A stretch of 64,000 nt of DNA from CALJXB01 sp965225935 (GTDB lineage: Bacteria; Pseudomonadota; Alphaproteobacteria; Kiloniellales; JAKSDN01), in contig CBDDCC010000023.1 in NCBI GenBank assembly GCA_965225935.1, positions 310,001 through 374,000 of the forward strand, written 5' to 3'. Positions 1 through 8,149 of this stretch are shown one piece after another; the stretch's first letter is position 1; each line of letters starts with the position of its first letter. Under the pieces are notes generated by a model, which made no database searches, was not told the origin of the DNA, and was given only the letters and a program-made list of their open reading frames with translations. The position numbers and the translations under genes are program-made.

Positions 1-1
1 C

Positions 2-103
2 GAGCTCTACTACGCCGCCGGCGCGGACCCGAAGAAGATCGTCATCGACCGCATGTACTTCAATCCGCACGCCGACCGGCTGCGCGAATCCCTGCCCAAC
101 TGA
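2..103 (+). CDS. C-terminal end of an unidentified protein (partial)
   Basis: An open frame enters the window from the left and stops with TGA at 101-103, giving about 33 residues that end in RMYFNPHADRLRESLPN. Codon usage is the GC-rich type of the neighbours, so it is probably the tail of a real gene. The piece is too short for me to assign a family. It is followed by about 120 bp before the SCO1 gene and is unlikely to share its transcript. Confidence 0.55.
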   Translation, partial: ELYYAAGADPKKIVIDRMYFNPHADRLRESLPN

Positions 104-225
104 CCGGGCGGATCGCCATCCGACACGGCCGGTAGGAGCGCGCCCTGGCGATCCCGCCCGTCGTTCGTCTATAGTCGCGCCGAACGGCCCGGCCGGGCGG
201 CCGGGCGCCGAGGGGTGTGACTTCC

Positions 226-858
226 ATGGCGTCGAAGCGGCTTTGGCTGGTCTTGGGGTTGGTTGCGCTGCTGCTGGCGGCGGGGCTCGTCGCCTGGCAG
301 TCGGTGCGCCGCGGCGCGCAGCCCTTCGTGGTCACCGGAGCGGCGCCCACGACCGGCGTCGCCCAGGTGGGCGGCCCCTTCGAGCTGGTCGACCAGCACG
401 GCGAGACGCGCCGCGAATCGGACTTCGCCGGCCGCTACATGCTGGTCTACTTCGGCTACACCTACTGCCCGGACATCTGCCCGATGACCCTCGACATCAT
501 GAGCCGCGCCCTGCGGCGGCTGGCCGAGGACGACGCCGAGGCGGCGGCGCAGGTGGTGCCTGTTTTCGTCAGCGTCGATCCGGAGCGCGACACCGTCGAG
601 GCGCTCGCGGCCTACGCACCCAGCTTCCATGCGGATCTGGTGGCCCTCACCGGCTCGCCCGAGCAGGTCGCCGCGGCGGCCAAGGTCTACCGGGTCTACT
701 ACGCCAAGGCGGAGGACGAGTCGGCCGAGGACTACCTGATGGACCATTCCTCCTTCATCTACTTGATGGGCCCGGACGGCGCCTACGTCACCCACTTCGG
801 CCACTCGGCGAAGCCCGAGGAAATCGCCGACGGCCTGAAGCGCCACGTGAAAAGCTAG
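226..858 (+). CDS. SCO1/SenC/PrrC family copper chaperone
   Basis: Family role: periplasmic, membrane-anchored thioredoxin-fold protein that delivers copper to the CuA centre of cytochrome c oxidase, or acts as a thiol redox partner. The 210-residue product has one N-terminal membrane anchor (about residues 7-25), the metal-binding CPDIC motif (Cys81 and Cys85 inside GYTYCPDICPMTLD) and the distal His ligand near residue 174 (LMDHSSFIYL). All three copper ligands are therefore present. An in-frame GTG lies at 217, but ATG 226 has an AGGGG sequence about 10 bp upstream and places the anchor naturally. No oxidase genes are visible here; the ccm operon 11 kb away is the nearest respiratory assembly locus. 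Confidence 0.93.
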   Translation: MASKRLWLVLGLVALLLAAGLVAWQSVRRGAQPFVVTGAAPTTGVAQVGGPFELVDQHGETRRESDFAGRYMLVYFGYTYCPDICPMTLDIMSRALRRLAEDDAEAAAQVVPVFVSVDPERDTVEALAAYAPSFHADLVALTGSPEQVAAAAKVYRVYYAKAEDESAEDYLMDHSSFIYLMGPDGAYVTHFGHSAKPEEIADGLKRHVKS

Positions 859-924
859 ACGCCGTCGCTTTCGGCCATAGGTGACCCTTCCGACGCGGAA
901 GGCCGGCCCCCTATCCGGCGCAGC

Positions 925-956
925 GCTTGAATGCTCAAGCGACAGATTTACATATA
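925..956 (+). promoter_or_regulatory. Candidate promoter with perfect palindrome upstream of the hemerythrin gene
   Basis: GCTTGA (925-930) and TCAAGC (935-940) form a perfect inverted repeat with a 4-base centre (ATGC). It overlaps TTGAAT (928-933), a possible -35 box, and CATATA (951-956) follows after 17 bp as a possible -10 in a locally AT-rich stretch. The half-sites resemble FNR/Dnr (TTGA...TCAA), but the spacing is 2 bp too short for the standard FNR box, so the regulator cannot be named. Confidence 0.4.
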
Positions 957-976
957 CCCATACTTGCTATGAGGTG

Positions 977-1399
977 ATGCACGTGCAGAAGCTGGAGTGG
1001 CGCGAGAGCTTCGAGCTGGGAATTCCCGAGATCGACGGCGACCACCGCATCATGCTGGAGCTGGTGAGGGCCGTCGAAGCCGCCGCCGCGGCCCAAGACC
1101 GGTGCCGCAGCGAACGCTCCCTCGACCGTTTCCTCGCCTTCACGGAGCTTCATTTCGCCCGCGAGGAGACCCTGCTAGAACGCTGGGGCTTTCCCGGCTG
1201 GCGGAAGCACGCCCACTACCACACAGGTCTTTTCGAGCGCGCGAAGGACGTGCGCAAGGTCTGCGCTACGGTCGAGACGGCGGAGGACTATCAGCGCTGC
1301 TGCGAGAGGATGATGTCCTTCCTGATGGACGATGTCATCCGCGGCGACATGAAGCTGAAGTCCTACCTGGAGAACGCCGGGCTCTGCCTGCCAAACTAG
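977..1399 (+). CDS. Bacteriohemerythrin-like protein with one altered iron ligand
   Basis: Hemerythrin domain proteins bind O2 or NO at a di-iron site in a four-helix bundle. The 140-residue product starts with the family-typical VQKLEWRESFELGI and shows His23 (GDH), His59 (ELHF), Glu63, His78 and His82 (HAHYH) and Asp124. At the fifth histidine position, normally W-L-x2-H-I-x3-D, this protein reads FLMDDVIRGD, with Asp119 in place of His. ATG 977 sits only 2 bp after GAGG; GTG 983 in the same frame has better spacing and may be the true start. It is a stand-alone gene with its own candidate promoter. Confidence 0.85.
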   Translation: MHVQKLEWRESFELGIPEIDGDHRIMLELVRAVEAAAAAQDRCRSERSLDRFLAFTELHFAREETLLERWGFPGWRKHAHYHTGLFERAKDVRKVCATVETAEDYQRCCERMMSFLMDDVIRGDMKLKSYLENAGLCLPN

Positions 1400-1463
1400 A
1401 GCTGGATGGGACAAGCGCGGTCCCGCGGCCGCGCCGACCGCGGGCCAGCCGGTCGCGGGCGGT

Positions 1464-2264
1464 TCAGGCTTCGACCCGGTCCACCACCTCGCCTTCGGGG
1501 CTCAGGCAGACGGCCATGAGCGGGCCGCCGAAGCCGCAGCCGCCGTCGACGGTCACGGTGTAGTCCGTCTCGACCACGCCGGGGTGCCGGGCGTCGAAGC
1601 CGCGCACCACCCGGCGGAACCGGCCGTAGGGCTCGGTGATGCGGCTGAAGCCGTTGCCGCCCCACCAGAAGCTGTCGAACTGGGTCTCCAGCGGCCGTTC
1701 CGGGTCCAGCCCGGCGTTGACCAGCAGCAACCAGCCCTCCTCGGTAAAGGCGGCCCGGCGCAGGGAGCAATAGAGCTGGAAATGCCCTGGGCGGTCCTGG
1801 ATCGCCTTGCGCAGCCGGCTGGTCCAGCGGGTCAGGAAGACGGCGCCGGAGCGCGCCGCCTCGCGCGCCTGCTCCACGCCGGTGCCGTAAGCCTCGATGG
1901 TCGAGCCCATGCCGTTCTCCAGCATCCAGGCGAGCACCCGCTTGGGGTCCTGAGAGAACTGCAGTTGCTGGAGCTTCTGCCACATCTCCTCCTGGGCGCC
2001 GCGCAAGTAGACTAGGTCGGAGGCGAAGGCGTTGCGGCCCGAGAGGAACACCCGGCGGAAGGCGAGGATCTCGTTCAGGGTCTCGCTGACCGCCGGCCCG
2101 CGACCGATCATGTTGCCGAGATAGACCAGCCGGTCGCCCGGCTGCAGGCGACGGAAGACCAGGCCATGCAGGCGCTGCAGGCGTGCGGCCTCGCCGTGAA
2201 TCGAGGCCACCGCCCAGACGCGGCGCGCGGCCTTCAGGCAGGCGAACTTGTGCTGATCGGTCAT
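1464..2264 (-). CDS. Catalytically degenerate PPP-type metallophosphatase-fold protein
   Basis: The 266-residue product follows the whole layout of calcineurin-like/PPP phosphatases, but the metal ligands are replaced. Canonical GDIHG reads ASIHG (Ser21), GDxxDRG reads GNMIGRG (Asn51, Gly54), RGNHE reads RGAQEE (Ala90, Gln91), the later HAG reads NAG, and GHT reads GFD. Surrounding hydrophobic and glycine positions are kept, including the C-terminal VTVDGGCGFGGPL block. It is thus probably a binding or scaffold protein, not an enzyme. Start: ATG 2264, or GTG 2279, which directly abuts GGAGGA. It lies downstream of carD on the same strand. Confidence 0.75.
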   Translation of the reverse strand: MTDQHKFACLKAARRVWAVASIHGEAARLQRLHGLVFRRLQPGDRLVYLGNMIGRGPAVSETLNEILAFRRVFLSGRNAFASDLVYLRGAQEEMWQKLQQLQFSQDPKRVLAWMLENGMGSTIEAYGTGVEQAREAARSGAVFLTRWTSRLRKAIQDRPGHFQLYCSLRRAAFTEEGWLLLVNAGLDPERPLETQFDSFWWGGNGFSRITEPYGRFRRVVRGFDARHPGVVETDYTVTVDGGCGFGGPLMAVCLSPEGEVVDRVEA

Positions 2265-2403
2265 GCGGACGGCGACCACTCCTCCGCCCTCGGGATCCGC
2301 AGGACCCGCCGCCGAGGCGCCTGCGAACGAGGAGGATTCACGTTGCTACGGCCGATGGTCCGCCCCGGCACGGGGCCGGCGCCGACTCGGGCTGGGCGGA
2401 AGC

Positions 2404-2907
2404 TTAAGCCGCCTTGAGCATGTCTTCCAGTTTTTGCGCCGCCGCCGCCTCGTCGATCTTCTCGAGGGCGGCCAGCTCCCGCGCCAGGCGGTCGAGCGCC
2501 GCCTGATACATCTGCCGCTCGCTGTAGGACTGGTCGGGCTGGTCGTCGCCGCGGTGCAGGTCGCGCACCACCTCGGCGATCGAGACCGGGTCGCCGGAAT
2601 TGATCTTGGCCTCGTACTCCTGGGCGCGGCGGCTCCACATGGTGCGCTTGGCCCGACTGCGTCCCTTCAGGGTGGTCAGCGCCGTGTCCATGACCTTGCG
2701 GGTGGAGAGCTTGCGCAGTCCCGAGTTCTGCGCCTTTTCCACGGGCACCCTAAGGGTCATGCGGTCCTTGTCGAACTTGATGATGATGAGGTCCAGCGTG
2801 ATGCCGGAGATCTCCTGGGTCTCCACGCCCAAGACCTTGCCCACACCGTGGGTGGGATAGACAACGAAATCACCCGCGCTGTACTCGTTCTGCTTCGCCT
2901 TCGCCAT
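2404..2907 (-). CDS. carD: CarD/CdnL family RNA polymerase-binding regulator
   Basis: CdnL-type proteins bind the RNA polymerase beta subunit and stabilise open complexes at growth-related promoters. The 167-residue product has the N-terminal RNAP-interacting Tudor-like domain (EYSAGDFVVYPTHGVGKVLGVE..., residues about 8-65). A basic helical C-terminal region follows (KGRSRAKRTMWSRRAQEYEAKI, then KLEDMLKAA). Length matches alphaproteobacterial CdnL. The start ATG 2907 has only a weak purine-rich leader. The preceding gene on the strand is the ferredoxin, a common neighbour in alphaproteobacteria. Confidence 0.93.
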   Translation of the reverse strand: MAKAKQNEYSAGDFVVYPTHGVGKVLGVETQEISGITLDLIIIKFDKDRMTLRVPVEKAQNSGLRKLSTRKVMDTALTTLKGRSRAKRTMWSRRAQEYEAKINSGDPVSIAEVVRDLHRGDDQPDQSYSERQMYQAALDRLARELAALEKIDEAAAAQKLEDMLKAA

Positions 2908-3255
2908 GTTTTATTCTCTTATCCGTTCTTGTTGCCACAGGCGGCGGCCAACGGCCGGCCCTGGGAGGGTCGGTTTGCCGAACCCGGACGAAGCCGACCG
3001 GCGCAATAGGAGTGCGCGGTAGAACACCTCTCCAAGTGTCGGCGGTTCTTGACTATGACCACCTCAGTGAGAGGCGCGCTGACAGCCCTTGCAACCGCCG
3101 GCGCGCCCCCAATTTGCGTCATTATATTACAATATTTCACCGCTTCGGACAACGCTTGCAGTACACCCTGGTACAGGATCGCCCCAGGCTGGCTGCCGGT
3201 CCCGTGCGTACGCATGTACGTTCGAGGCCGCGACGCTTCAAGGAGGCCGCCGGCC
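2908..3255. other. Intergenic region between fdxA and carD with an AT-rich island
   Basis: This 348-bp stretch has no plausible gene. It holds an AT-rich island at 3118-3140 containing ATTATA on the plus strand (3121-3126), which is TATAAT on the minus strand and a candidate -10 for carD. A TTGTCC-like box lies upstream with suboptimal 20-bp spacing. An inverted repeat CCTCTC...GAGAGG spans about 3027-3074. These are weak signals that I read as the carD promoter region. Confidence 0.3.
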
Positions 3256-3594
3256 CTAGTCGGTCGAGCCCGGTTTGTTGCTGAAGAACTTCTCGAACTT
3301 CCCTTCGACCTTGAGGAACTCGTCGGCGTCGGCGGGCGCCTCGCCCTTGCGGGTGATGTTGGGCCAGGTCTCGCTGTATTCCCGGTTCAGCTCCAGCCAG
3401 TTGTCGGCCACCGGATCGGTGTCGGGCAGGATCGCCTCGGGTGGGCACTCCGGCTCGCAGACGCCGCAGTCGATGCATTCGTCGGGATGGATGACGAGCA
3501 TGTTCTCGCCCTCGTAGAAGCAGTCCACGGGGCAGACCTCGACGCAATCCATGTACTTGCACTTGATGCAGGCCTCGGTGACAACGTAGGTCAT
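3256..3594 (-). CDS. fdxA: 7Fe (3Fe-4S/4Fe-4S) ferredoxin FdxA
   Basis: Small soluble electron carrier with two iron-sulfur clusters. The 112-residue product has the FdxA-type N-terminus MTYVVTEACIKCKYMDC, with cysteines at 9, 12, 17, 21 and 25 and a second set CIDCGVCEPECP (40, 43, 46, 50). The family's long C-terminal tail ends in KFEKFFSNKPG. ATG 3594 gives the conserved MTYVV start, so I prefer it to upstream in-frame codons. Physiological partner is unknown; the gene commonly sits next to carD. Confidence 0.95.
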   Translation of the reverse strand: MTYVVTEACIKCKYMDCVEVCPVDCFYEGENMLVIHPDECIDCGVCEPECPPEAILPDTDPVADNWLELNREYSETWPNITRKGEAPADADEFLKVEGKFEKFFSNKPGSTD

Positions 3595-3662
3595 GATCTC
3601 GCTCTTCGCCTCCAAGCGACGCCGTCCGCAACCCTGGGCTCCGTAGCCTTGGTGATGGGACG

Positions 3663-4133
3663 CTATCCTTCCAGGCCGAGTTTCCTCAGCGCCCGCTTGC
3701 GCGCCAGGCCGCTGTCCCGGTCCTCCACGTAGATCAGTCCGGCGATGCGGCGCATCAGGCTCGCCTCGTGGTCATGCAGCACGCTGTCCGCATAGGCCAC
3801 TTCCCACAACATCTCCATCAGCTCGACCCGCTCGTCGTAGCCGAACTGGTCCTTGACCACCCGCGTGAAGCCGTAGAGCTGGCTCGACTGCGCCACGCGC
3901 TCCTGGGCCAGCTCGAGCAGACTCTCGGCCTCCTCCTCGCTTAATTCGAACCGCGCCCGCACCAAGTCAAGGACCTTTGCACGCTCGCGGTCGTCGAAGC
4001 TGGAATCCATCTGGGCCGCCTCGACCAGGAGGGCGGCGGCGGCGACCTGGAGATCGCCGAAGGCATGCCGCACGGGCACCTCGGACCCGGCGTCCGTCCC
4101 GGCCTTCAGCAAGGCCTTGATTCGGTTGATCAT
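3663..4133 (-). CDS. TerB-like (DjlA/TerB N-terminal type) acidic helical protein
   Basis: The 156-residue product is all-helical and acidic. It has the TerB-family pattern AAAALLVEAAQMDSSFDDRERAKVLDLVRARFELSEEEAESLLELA, followed by a second helical half (MEMLWEVAYADSVLHDHEASLMRRIAGLIYV). TerB-like domains are linked to tellurite resistance loci and metal sensing, but most single-domain members like this one have no known function. ATG 4133 begins MINRIKALL; an upstream GTG at 4148 is possible. It lies upstream of fdxA on the same strand with a 68-bp gap. Confidence 0.75.
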   Translation of the reverse strand: MINRIKALLKAGTDAGSEVPVRHAFGDLQVAAAALLVEAAQMDSSFDDRERAKVLDLVRARFELSEEEAESLLELAQERVAQSSQLYGFTRVVKDQFGYDERVELMEMLWEVAYADSVLHDHEASLMRRIAGLIYVEDRDSGLARKRALRKLGLEG

Positions 4134-4229
4134 GGCTCTGGGTATCACCCGCCCCCATGCGGTTCAACCCCAGCCTTTGCCCGGCATTTTGCCGCTCGGG
4201 CCGGCCCCGCCGTCAAGTCCCGACAGGCT

Positions 4230-4631
4230 TCAGTCGCCCTCGCCGCGCAGGCGCTCGGTCAGCCGCCGCTCCTTCTTGGTCGGGCGCCCGCTGCCGGCCG
4301 GCCGCCGTCCGCCTGCCCCCGGCGGCGCCGACGGCATGGCCGCCGAATCTTCCGGCGGCTTCAGGTCCTCGTAGAGCAGCCGCGCCTCTTTCGCCGGGCC
4401 GCGGCGGGTGCCGAGGTCCAGCACCTTAACGACCCGGATGTAGCGGCCCTGGGCGAAGGTCAGCACGTCGCCCACGCGCACCCGGTGATGGGCCTTCGAG
4501 ATGGCAGCGCCGGCGTGGCGCACCCGCCCGGCGCTGCAGACCTTGGCGGCGAGCGTCCGGGTCTTGAAGAAGCGCGCGCGCCAGAGCCACTTGTCGATCC
4601 GCAACGCCTCGCCGCCGGTTTCCGCGCTCAT
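4230..4631 (-). CDS. S4-domain RNA-binding protein, HslR/Hsp15-like
   Basis: Hsp15-type proteins bind RNA through an S4 domain; in E. coli the homologue rescues 50S subunits carrying nascent chains. The 133-residue product has the S4 core at residues 10-58 (LRIDKWLWRARFFKTRTLAAKVCSAGRVRHAGA...HRVRVGDVL). A low-complexity proline/glycine/basic tail follows. The start codon overlaps the stop of the upstream helicase gene by 4 bp (ATGA at 4628-4631), so the two are translationally coupled and probably both act on RNA. Confidence 0.87.
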   Translation of the reverse strand: MSAETGGEALRIDKWLWRARFFKTRTLAAKVCSAGRVRHAGAAISKAHHRVRVGDVLTFAQGRYIRVVKVLDLGTRRGPAKEARLLYEDLKPPEDSAAMPSAPPGAGGRRPAGSGRPTKKERRLTERLRGEGD

Positions 4632-7216
4632 GAGGCGATCGTCAGGTCCTGCAGCTTGGAGAAGGGGGAGGCCTCGTCGCCCGCGCCTGCCTTCTTGCCC
4701 TTGTTCTTGCCTTTGCGCCGCTTGCGCCCGCCGTTTCGGCCCGGAGGCCGGGGCCGGAAAGCCAGGCCGTCCGCTTCCCTGTCGATCGCGAAGCCCAGCT
4801 CCGGCAACAGGAGAGCGAGCGCTTCGTCGCCGCAGACGCCGGCCTTGCGCAAGGCGTCGTCGGCCGAGAAGGTACCCTGGCCGGCGCGCTTGTGCGCCTC
4901 TTTCGCCAAGCGCTCCAGGACGTCGGCCCGCACCGCGAGCGCCCGCCCGGGACGTCCGACCCGGGTGTAGCCGATCGCCCGGCCGTAGCTCTCGGCCAGT
5001 CGGAAGCGGCCCTTCTCGTCCGGTGCCGCGCCGTTCTCCAAGTCGAGCCAGTCGGTCAGCGCCTCCAGGGTCTCGACCGGCGGAGGCGCTGCGCCCTCCG
5101 GCGGCGGCAGCCCCTCGTGGATCGCCCAGAGCAGCGCCCTGAGCGCCAGCGAGCGGGCCGAGCGCTGGGCCGGCAGGTAGACGCTGGCCCGGCCGAGGCG
5201 CACGCCGAGCTCCGAGAGGGCCTTGCGTTCACTCCGTCCCAGGGCCGCGATCTGCCGGCCGATCGCCGGGCGCGGCAGGGTCCCGAGCGCCTCGACGAGC
5301 TGGAAGGCGATGCCCCGGGCGGGGCCCGGCAGCTCCGCGTCCCTAAGGCCCAGGAGCGGCTTCAGACGGGCGGCGATATGGTCCTCGGTCCAGCGGGCCA
5401 GGCGCTTGCGCAGGCGCTCGCGCTGGGCGCCGTCCAGCAGGTCGCTGCCGAGCGGCCGGACCCGCGGCTTGAGCGCCGTCGCCCCGGCGACGAGGCGCGC
5501 GACCGGGTCGCCGCGCCAGAGCAGCCGGCCGGCGGGGTCGAGGGCGAAGTTTTTGTCCTCGTCCTCCTCGAGCCGGCGCAGGCGGCGCGGCACCTCGGAG
5601 GCGAGGGCGCGCCGGGCGGCGGCCTCGAGCGAGCGGGCGGCCCCCCGGTCGCTGCTCTTGTCGGCGACGAAGCGGAAGCCCCGCAGGCGCCCTACGTGCT
5701 CGCCCTCGACCAGCACCTCGCCGTCTGCGCGCACGGCGCCGATCAGCTCCTCACCGCCCCGGAGGCGCCGCAGCAGGACGGCGCTGCGCCGGTCGACGAA
5801 GCGGTCGGTGAGGCGCTGGTGGAGCGCGTCGGAGAGGCGGTCCTCAATGGCGCGGGTGCGCTCCTGCCAGTGCTGGGCGTCGTCCAGCCAGTCGCCGCGG
5901 TGGGTCACGTAGGTCCAGGTGCGGATGTGGGCGATGCGGGCCATGAGGGCGTCGATGTCGCCCTCGGTGCGGTCGATGCGGGCCACCTGACGGCCCACCC
6001 AGTCGGCCGGCAGGTTGCCCTCCCGGTCCATCAGGTAGCGGTAGATGCGGGCGAGCAGGCCGGCGTGCTGGTCCGACAGCACCTTCTGGAAATCGGGGAT
6101 CTGGCAGACCTCCCAGAGCAGGCGGACGGCGGCCCGGCCGCGGGCGCGCTCGGCGATCTCCCGGTCCTGGGCCAGGGCCGCCAGAGCCTGCTGGTCCTCG
6201 GCCTCGCGGGCCCGCACCAGGGCGCGCAGGGGCGCACGCACCTCGAGGCTGGCGAGGAGGTCCCGGGGCGTGTCGTAGGAAAGGTCGCGGTTGCGCCAGA
6301 AGAGGGCTTCCAGCGGATCGAAGCGATGCTGCTCCACCGCCTCCACCAGTTCTGCGTCCATGCCCCTCAGCTCGCCGCTCGCGCCGAAGGTGCCGTCGTT
6401 CATGTGGCGGCCCGCGCGCCCGGCGATCTGACCAACCTCGGCCGGCGTCAGGCGCCGCGGCAGGCGGCCGTCGAACTTGCCGAGGCGGGTGAAGGCGACG
6501 TGGTCCAGGTTGAGGTTGAGCCCCATGCCGATGGCGTCGGTGGCGACCAGGTAGTCGACCTCGCCGCCTTCGAAGAGCTCCACCTGGGCGTTCCGCGTGC
6601 GGGGGCTGAGCGCGCCCAGCACCACGGCGGTGCCGCCGCTCTGACGGCGCAGCAGCTCAGCGAGCGCGTAGACCTCGGCGGCGGAGAAGGCGATCACGGC
6701 GCTGCGCGGCGGCAGGCGCGTCAGCTTGCGGGGGCCGAGATAGCTGAGGGTCGAGAAGCGCGGCCGGGAGACCAACTCGGCCTCGCGCACCAAGCGCCTC
6801 AGCAGCGGCCGCACCGTGTCGGCGCCGAGGAACATGGTCTCGGCCTCGCCGCGGGCGTGCAGCAGGCGGTCGGTGAAGACGTGGCCGCGCTCGGCGTCGC
6901 CGCAGAGCTGGATCTCGTCCACCGCCAGGAACTCGAAGGGCCGGTCGACCGGCATGGACTCGACCGTGCAGAAGAAGTAGCGCGCGCCCCGCGGCACGAT
7001 CTTCTCCTCGCCGGTGACCAGCGCGACCTTGGCGCGGCCGCGCAGGCGGGCGGCCCGGTCGTAGTTCTCGCGCGCCAGCAAACGCAGGGGAAAGCCGATC
7101 ACCCCGTTCGCGTGCCCCAGCATGCGCTCGATGGCGAGGTAGGTCTTCCCGGTGTTGGTCGGCCCCAATACGGCCGTCACGCGCGAATCGGAAAAGGCTC
7201 CCATGCCTGAAAGCAT
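4628..7216 (-). CDS. SUV3-like superfamily 2 RNA helicase
   Basis: The product is about 862 residues. Near the N-terminus are Walker A GPTNTGKT, the box GEEKIVPRGARYFFCTVES, a DEIQ motif (VDEIQLCGD) and the second RecA-fold motifs YLVATDAIGMGLNL and QIAGRAGR. These match the mitochondrial SUV3/bacterial MgpS-like family that unwinds RNA or RNA-DNA hybrids in RNA decay. A long C-terminal region ends in a lysine/arginine-rich stretch (RKRRKGKNKGKK). Starts at 7216 and 7204 are both possible. It is divergent from no gene and overlaps the S4-protein gene, suggesting an RNA-processing pair. Confidence 0.9.
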   Translation of the reverse strand: MLSGMGAFSDSRVTAVLGPTNTGKTYLAIERMLGHANGVIGFPLRLLARENYDRAARLRGRAKVALVTGEEKIVPRGARYFFCTVESMPVDRPFEFLAVDEIQLCGDAERGHVFTDRLLHARGEAETMFLGADTVRPLLRRLVREAELVSRPRFSTLSYLGPRKLTRLPPRSAVIAFSAAEVYALAELLRRQSGGTAVVLGALSPRTRNAQVELFEGGEVDYLVATDAIGMGLNLNLDHVAFTRLGKFDGRLPRRLTPAEVGQIAGRAGRHMNDGTFGASGELRGMDAELVEAVEQHRFDPLEALFWRNRDLSYDTPRDLLASLEVRAPLRALVRAREAEDQQALAALAQDREIAERARGRAAVRLLWEVCQIPDFQKVLSDQHAGLLARIYRYLMDREGNLPADWVGRQVARIDRTEGDIDALMARIAHIRTWTYVTHRGDWLDDAQHWQERTRAIEDRLSDALHQRLTDRFVDRRSAVLLRRLRGGEELIGAVRADGEVLVEGEHVGRLRGFRFVADKSSDRGAARSLEAAARRALASEVPRRLRRLEEDEDKNFALDPAGRLLWRGDPVARLVAGATALKPRVRPLGSDLLDGAQRERLRKRLARWTEDHIAARLKPLLGLRDAELPGPARGIAFQLVEALGTLPRPAIGRQIAALGRSERKALSELGVRLGRASVYLPAQRSARSLALRALLWAIHEGLPPPEGAAPPPVETLEALTDWLDLENGAAPDEKGRFRLAESYGRAIGYTRVGRPGRALAVRADVLERLAKEAHKRAGQGTFSADDALRKAGVCGDEALALLLPELGFAIDREADGLAFRPRPPGRNGGRKRRKGKNKGKKAGAGDEASPFSKLQDLTIAS

Positions 7217-7256
7217 CGGGTCTCGGCCGGCCCGGCGCAAGGGGCCGGCGCGCCGC

Positions 7257-8027
7257 CTAGCCGCCCTTGCCCTCCCCGCCGCCGCGGCCTTCCACCAGCG
7301 GCACGAAGGCCACCGGCAGCACCTGGCGCTCGCGGGTCTTGCCGTGGGCGTCCTTCTCGATCAGCAGCAGCTCCTGGTCGCCGGAGACGCCAAAGAAGCG
7401 GAAGCGCGAGCCCTGACGCTCGACCGGGATCACCAGGCGCCCGCCGGGGGCGAGCTGCTCCAGGAGCGCCGGGGGCACCTGACCGAAGGCGGCAGCTGTG
7501 ACCAGGATGCAATCGAAGGGCGCCTCCTGGGGCCAGCCCAGGCGGCCGTCGCCGTGGCGCACCTCCACCCTGTCGTAGCCGAGGCGCGCCAGGCGCTCCG
7601 CCGTCGCTTTGGCGAGCGGCTCGACCACCTCGATGCTGAAGACCTCGGCGCCGGTCTGGGCCAGCACGGCGGCCTGATAGCCGCAGCCGGTGCCCACCTC
7701 GAGCACCTTGCGGCCCGGTGCGGCGCCGCTCAGGTCGGTCATGATGGCGACGATGTAGGGCTGGGAGATGGTCTGGCCGAAGCCGATGGGCAGCGGCCGG
7801 TTCTCGTAGGCGTAGGGCCGCTCCCCGACCGGGACGAAAGCGTGGCGCGGCACCTTGGCGAGCGCCGCCAGAACCCGCGGATCGAGCTTGTCCTTGCCGA
7901 GCCAGCGGCTGGTCTCGGCCACCTCGCGGGCGATGGTCGCCACCATGACCTCGCGGGCCGCGGCCTCCGCGCCCCGGTCCTCAGAGGACTCCGGCGCGCT
8001 CTCCGCTGGCTGGCCGTTCTTCGCCAA
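7257..8027 (-). CDS. pcm: Protein-L-isoaspartate O-methyltransferase
   Basis: Repairs isomerised aspartyl residues using SAM. The 256-residue product contains the Pcm blocks AFVPVGERPYAYENRPLPIGFGQTISQPYIVAIM and SAM motif I LEVGTGCGYQAAVLA, followed by VEVRHGDGRLGWPQEAPFDCILVTAAA. The most likely start is TTG (8025-8027), because GGAAGG lies 7 bp upstream and no ATG is available before the conserved core. It is transcribed divergently from htpG, so two protein-quality genes share the 122-bp spacer. Confidence 0.93.
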   Translation of the reverse strand: MAKNGQPAESAPESSEDRGAEAAAREVMVATIAREVAETSRWLGKDKLDPRVLAALAKVPRHAFVPVGERPYAYENRPLPIGFGQTISQPYIVAIMTDLSGAAPGRKVLEVGTGCGYQAAVLAQTGAEVFSIEVVEPLAKATAERLARLGYDRVEVRHGDGRLGWPQEAPFDCILVTAAAFGQVPPALLEQLAPGGRLVIPVERQGSRFRFFGVSGDQELLLIEKDAHGKTRERQVLPVAFVPLVEGRGGGEGKGG

Positions 8028-8149
8028 TTTGGGCCTTCCGCCACATGGGGGGTTGCGGGCGGCGGCGGCGTATCACATATCTGCCCCGACTTCCGAAACG
8101 CGCCCGGAACTGGCTCCGCGACGCGGTTCCGCCCAGGACAAGGTCCGCC

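Noticed and set aside
925..940. FNR/Dnr box upstream of the hemerythrin gene
   Set aside because: The TTGA and TCAA half-sites are separated by 4 bp instead of 6, so it is reported only as an unnamed palindrome.
4892..7210. 772-codon open frame on the plus strand opposite the helicase gene
   Set aside because: It is the antisense shadow of a GC-rich gene. It encodes a low-complexity Ala/Gly/Leu/Gln/Arg protein without domains, and the minus strand has full helicase motifs.
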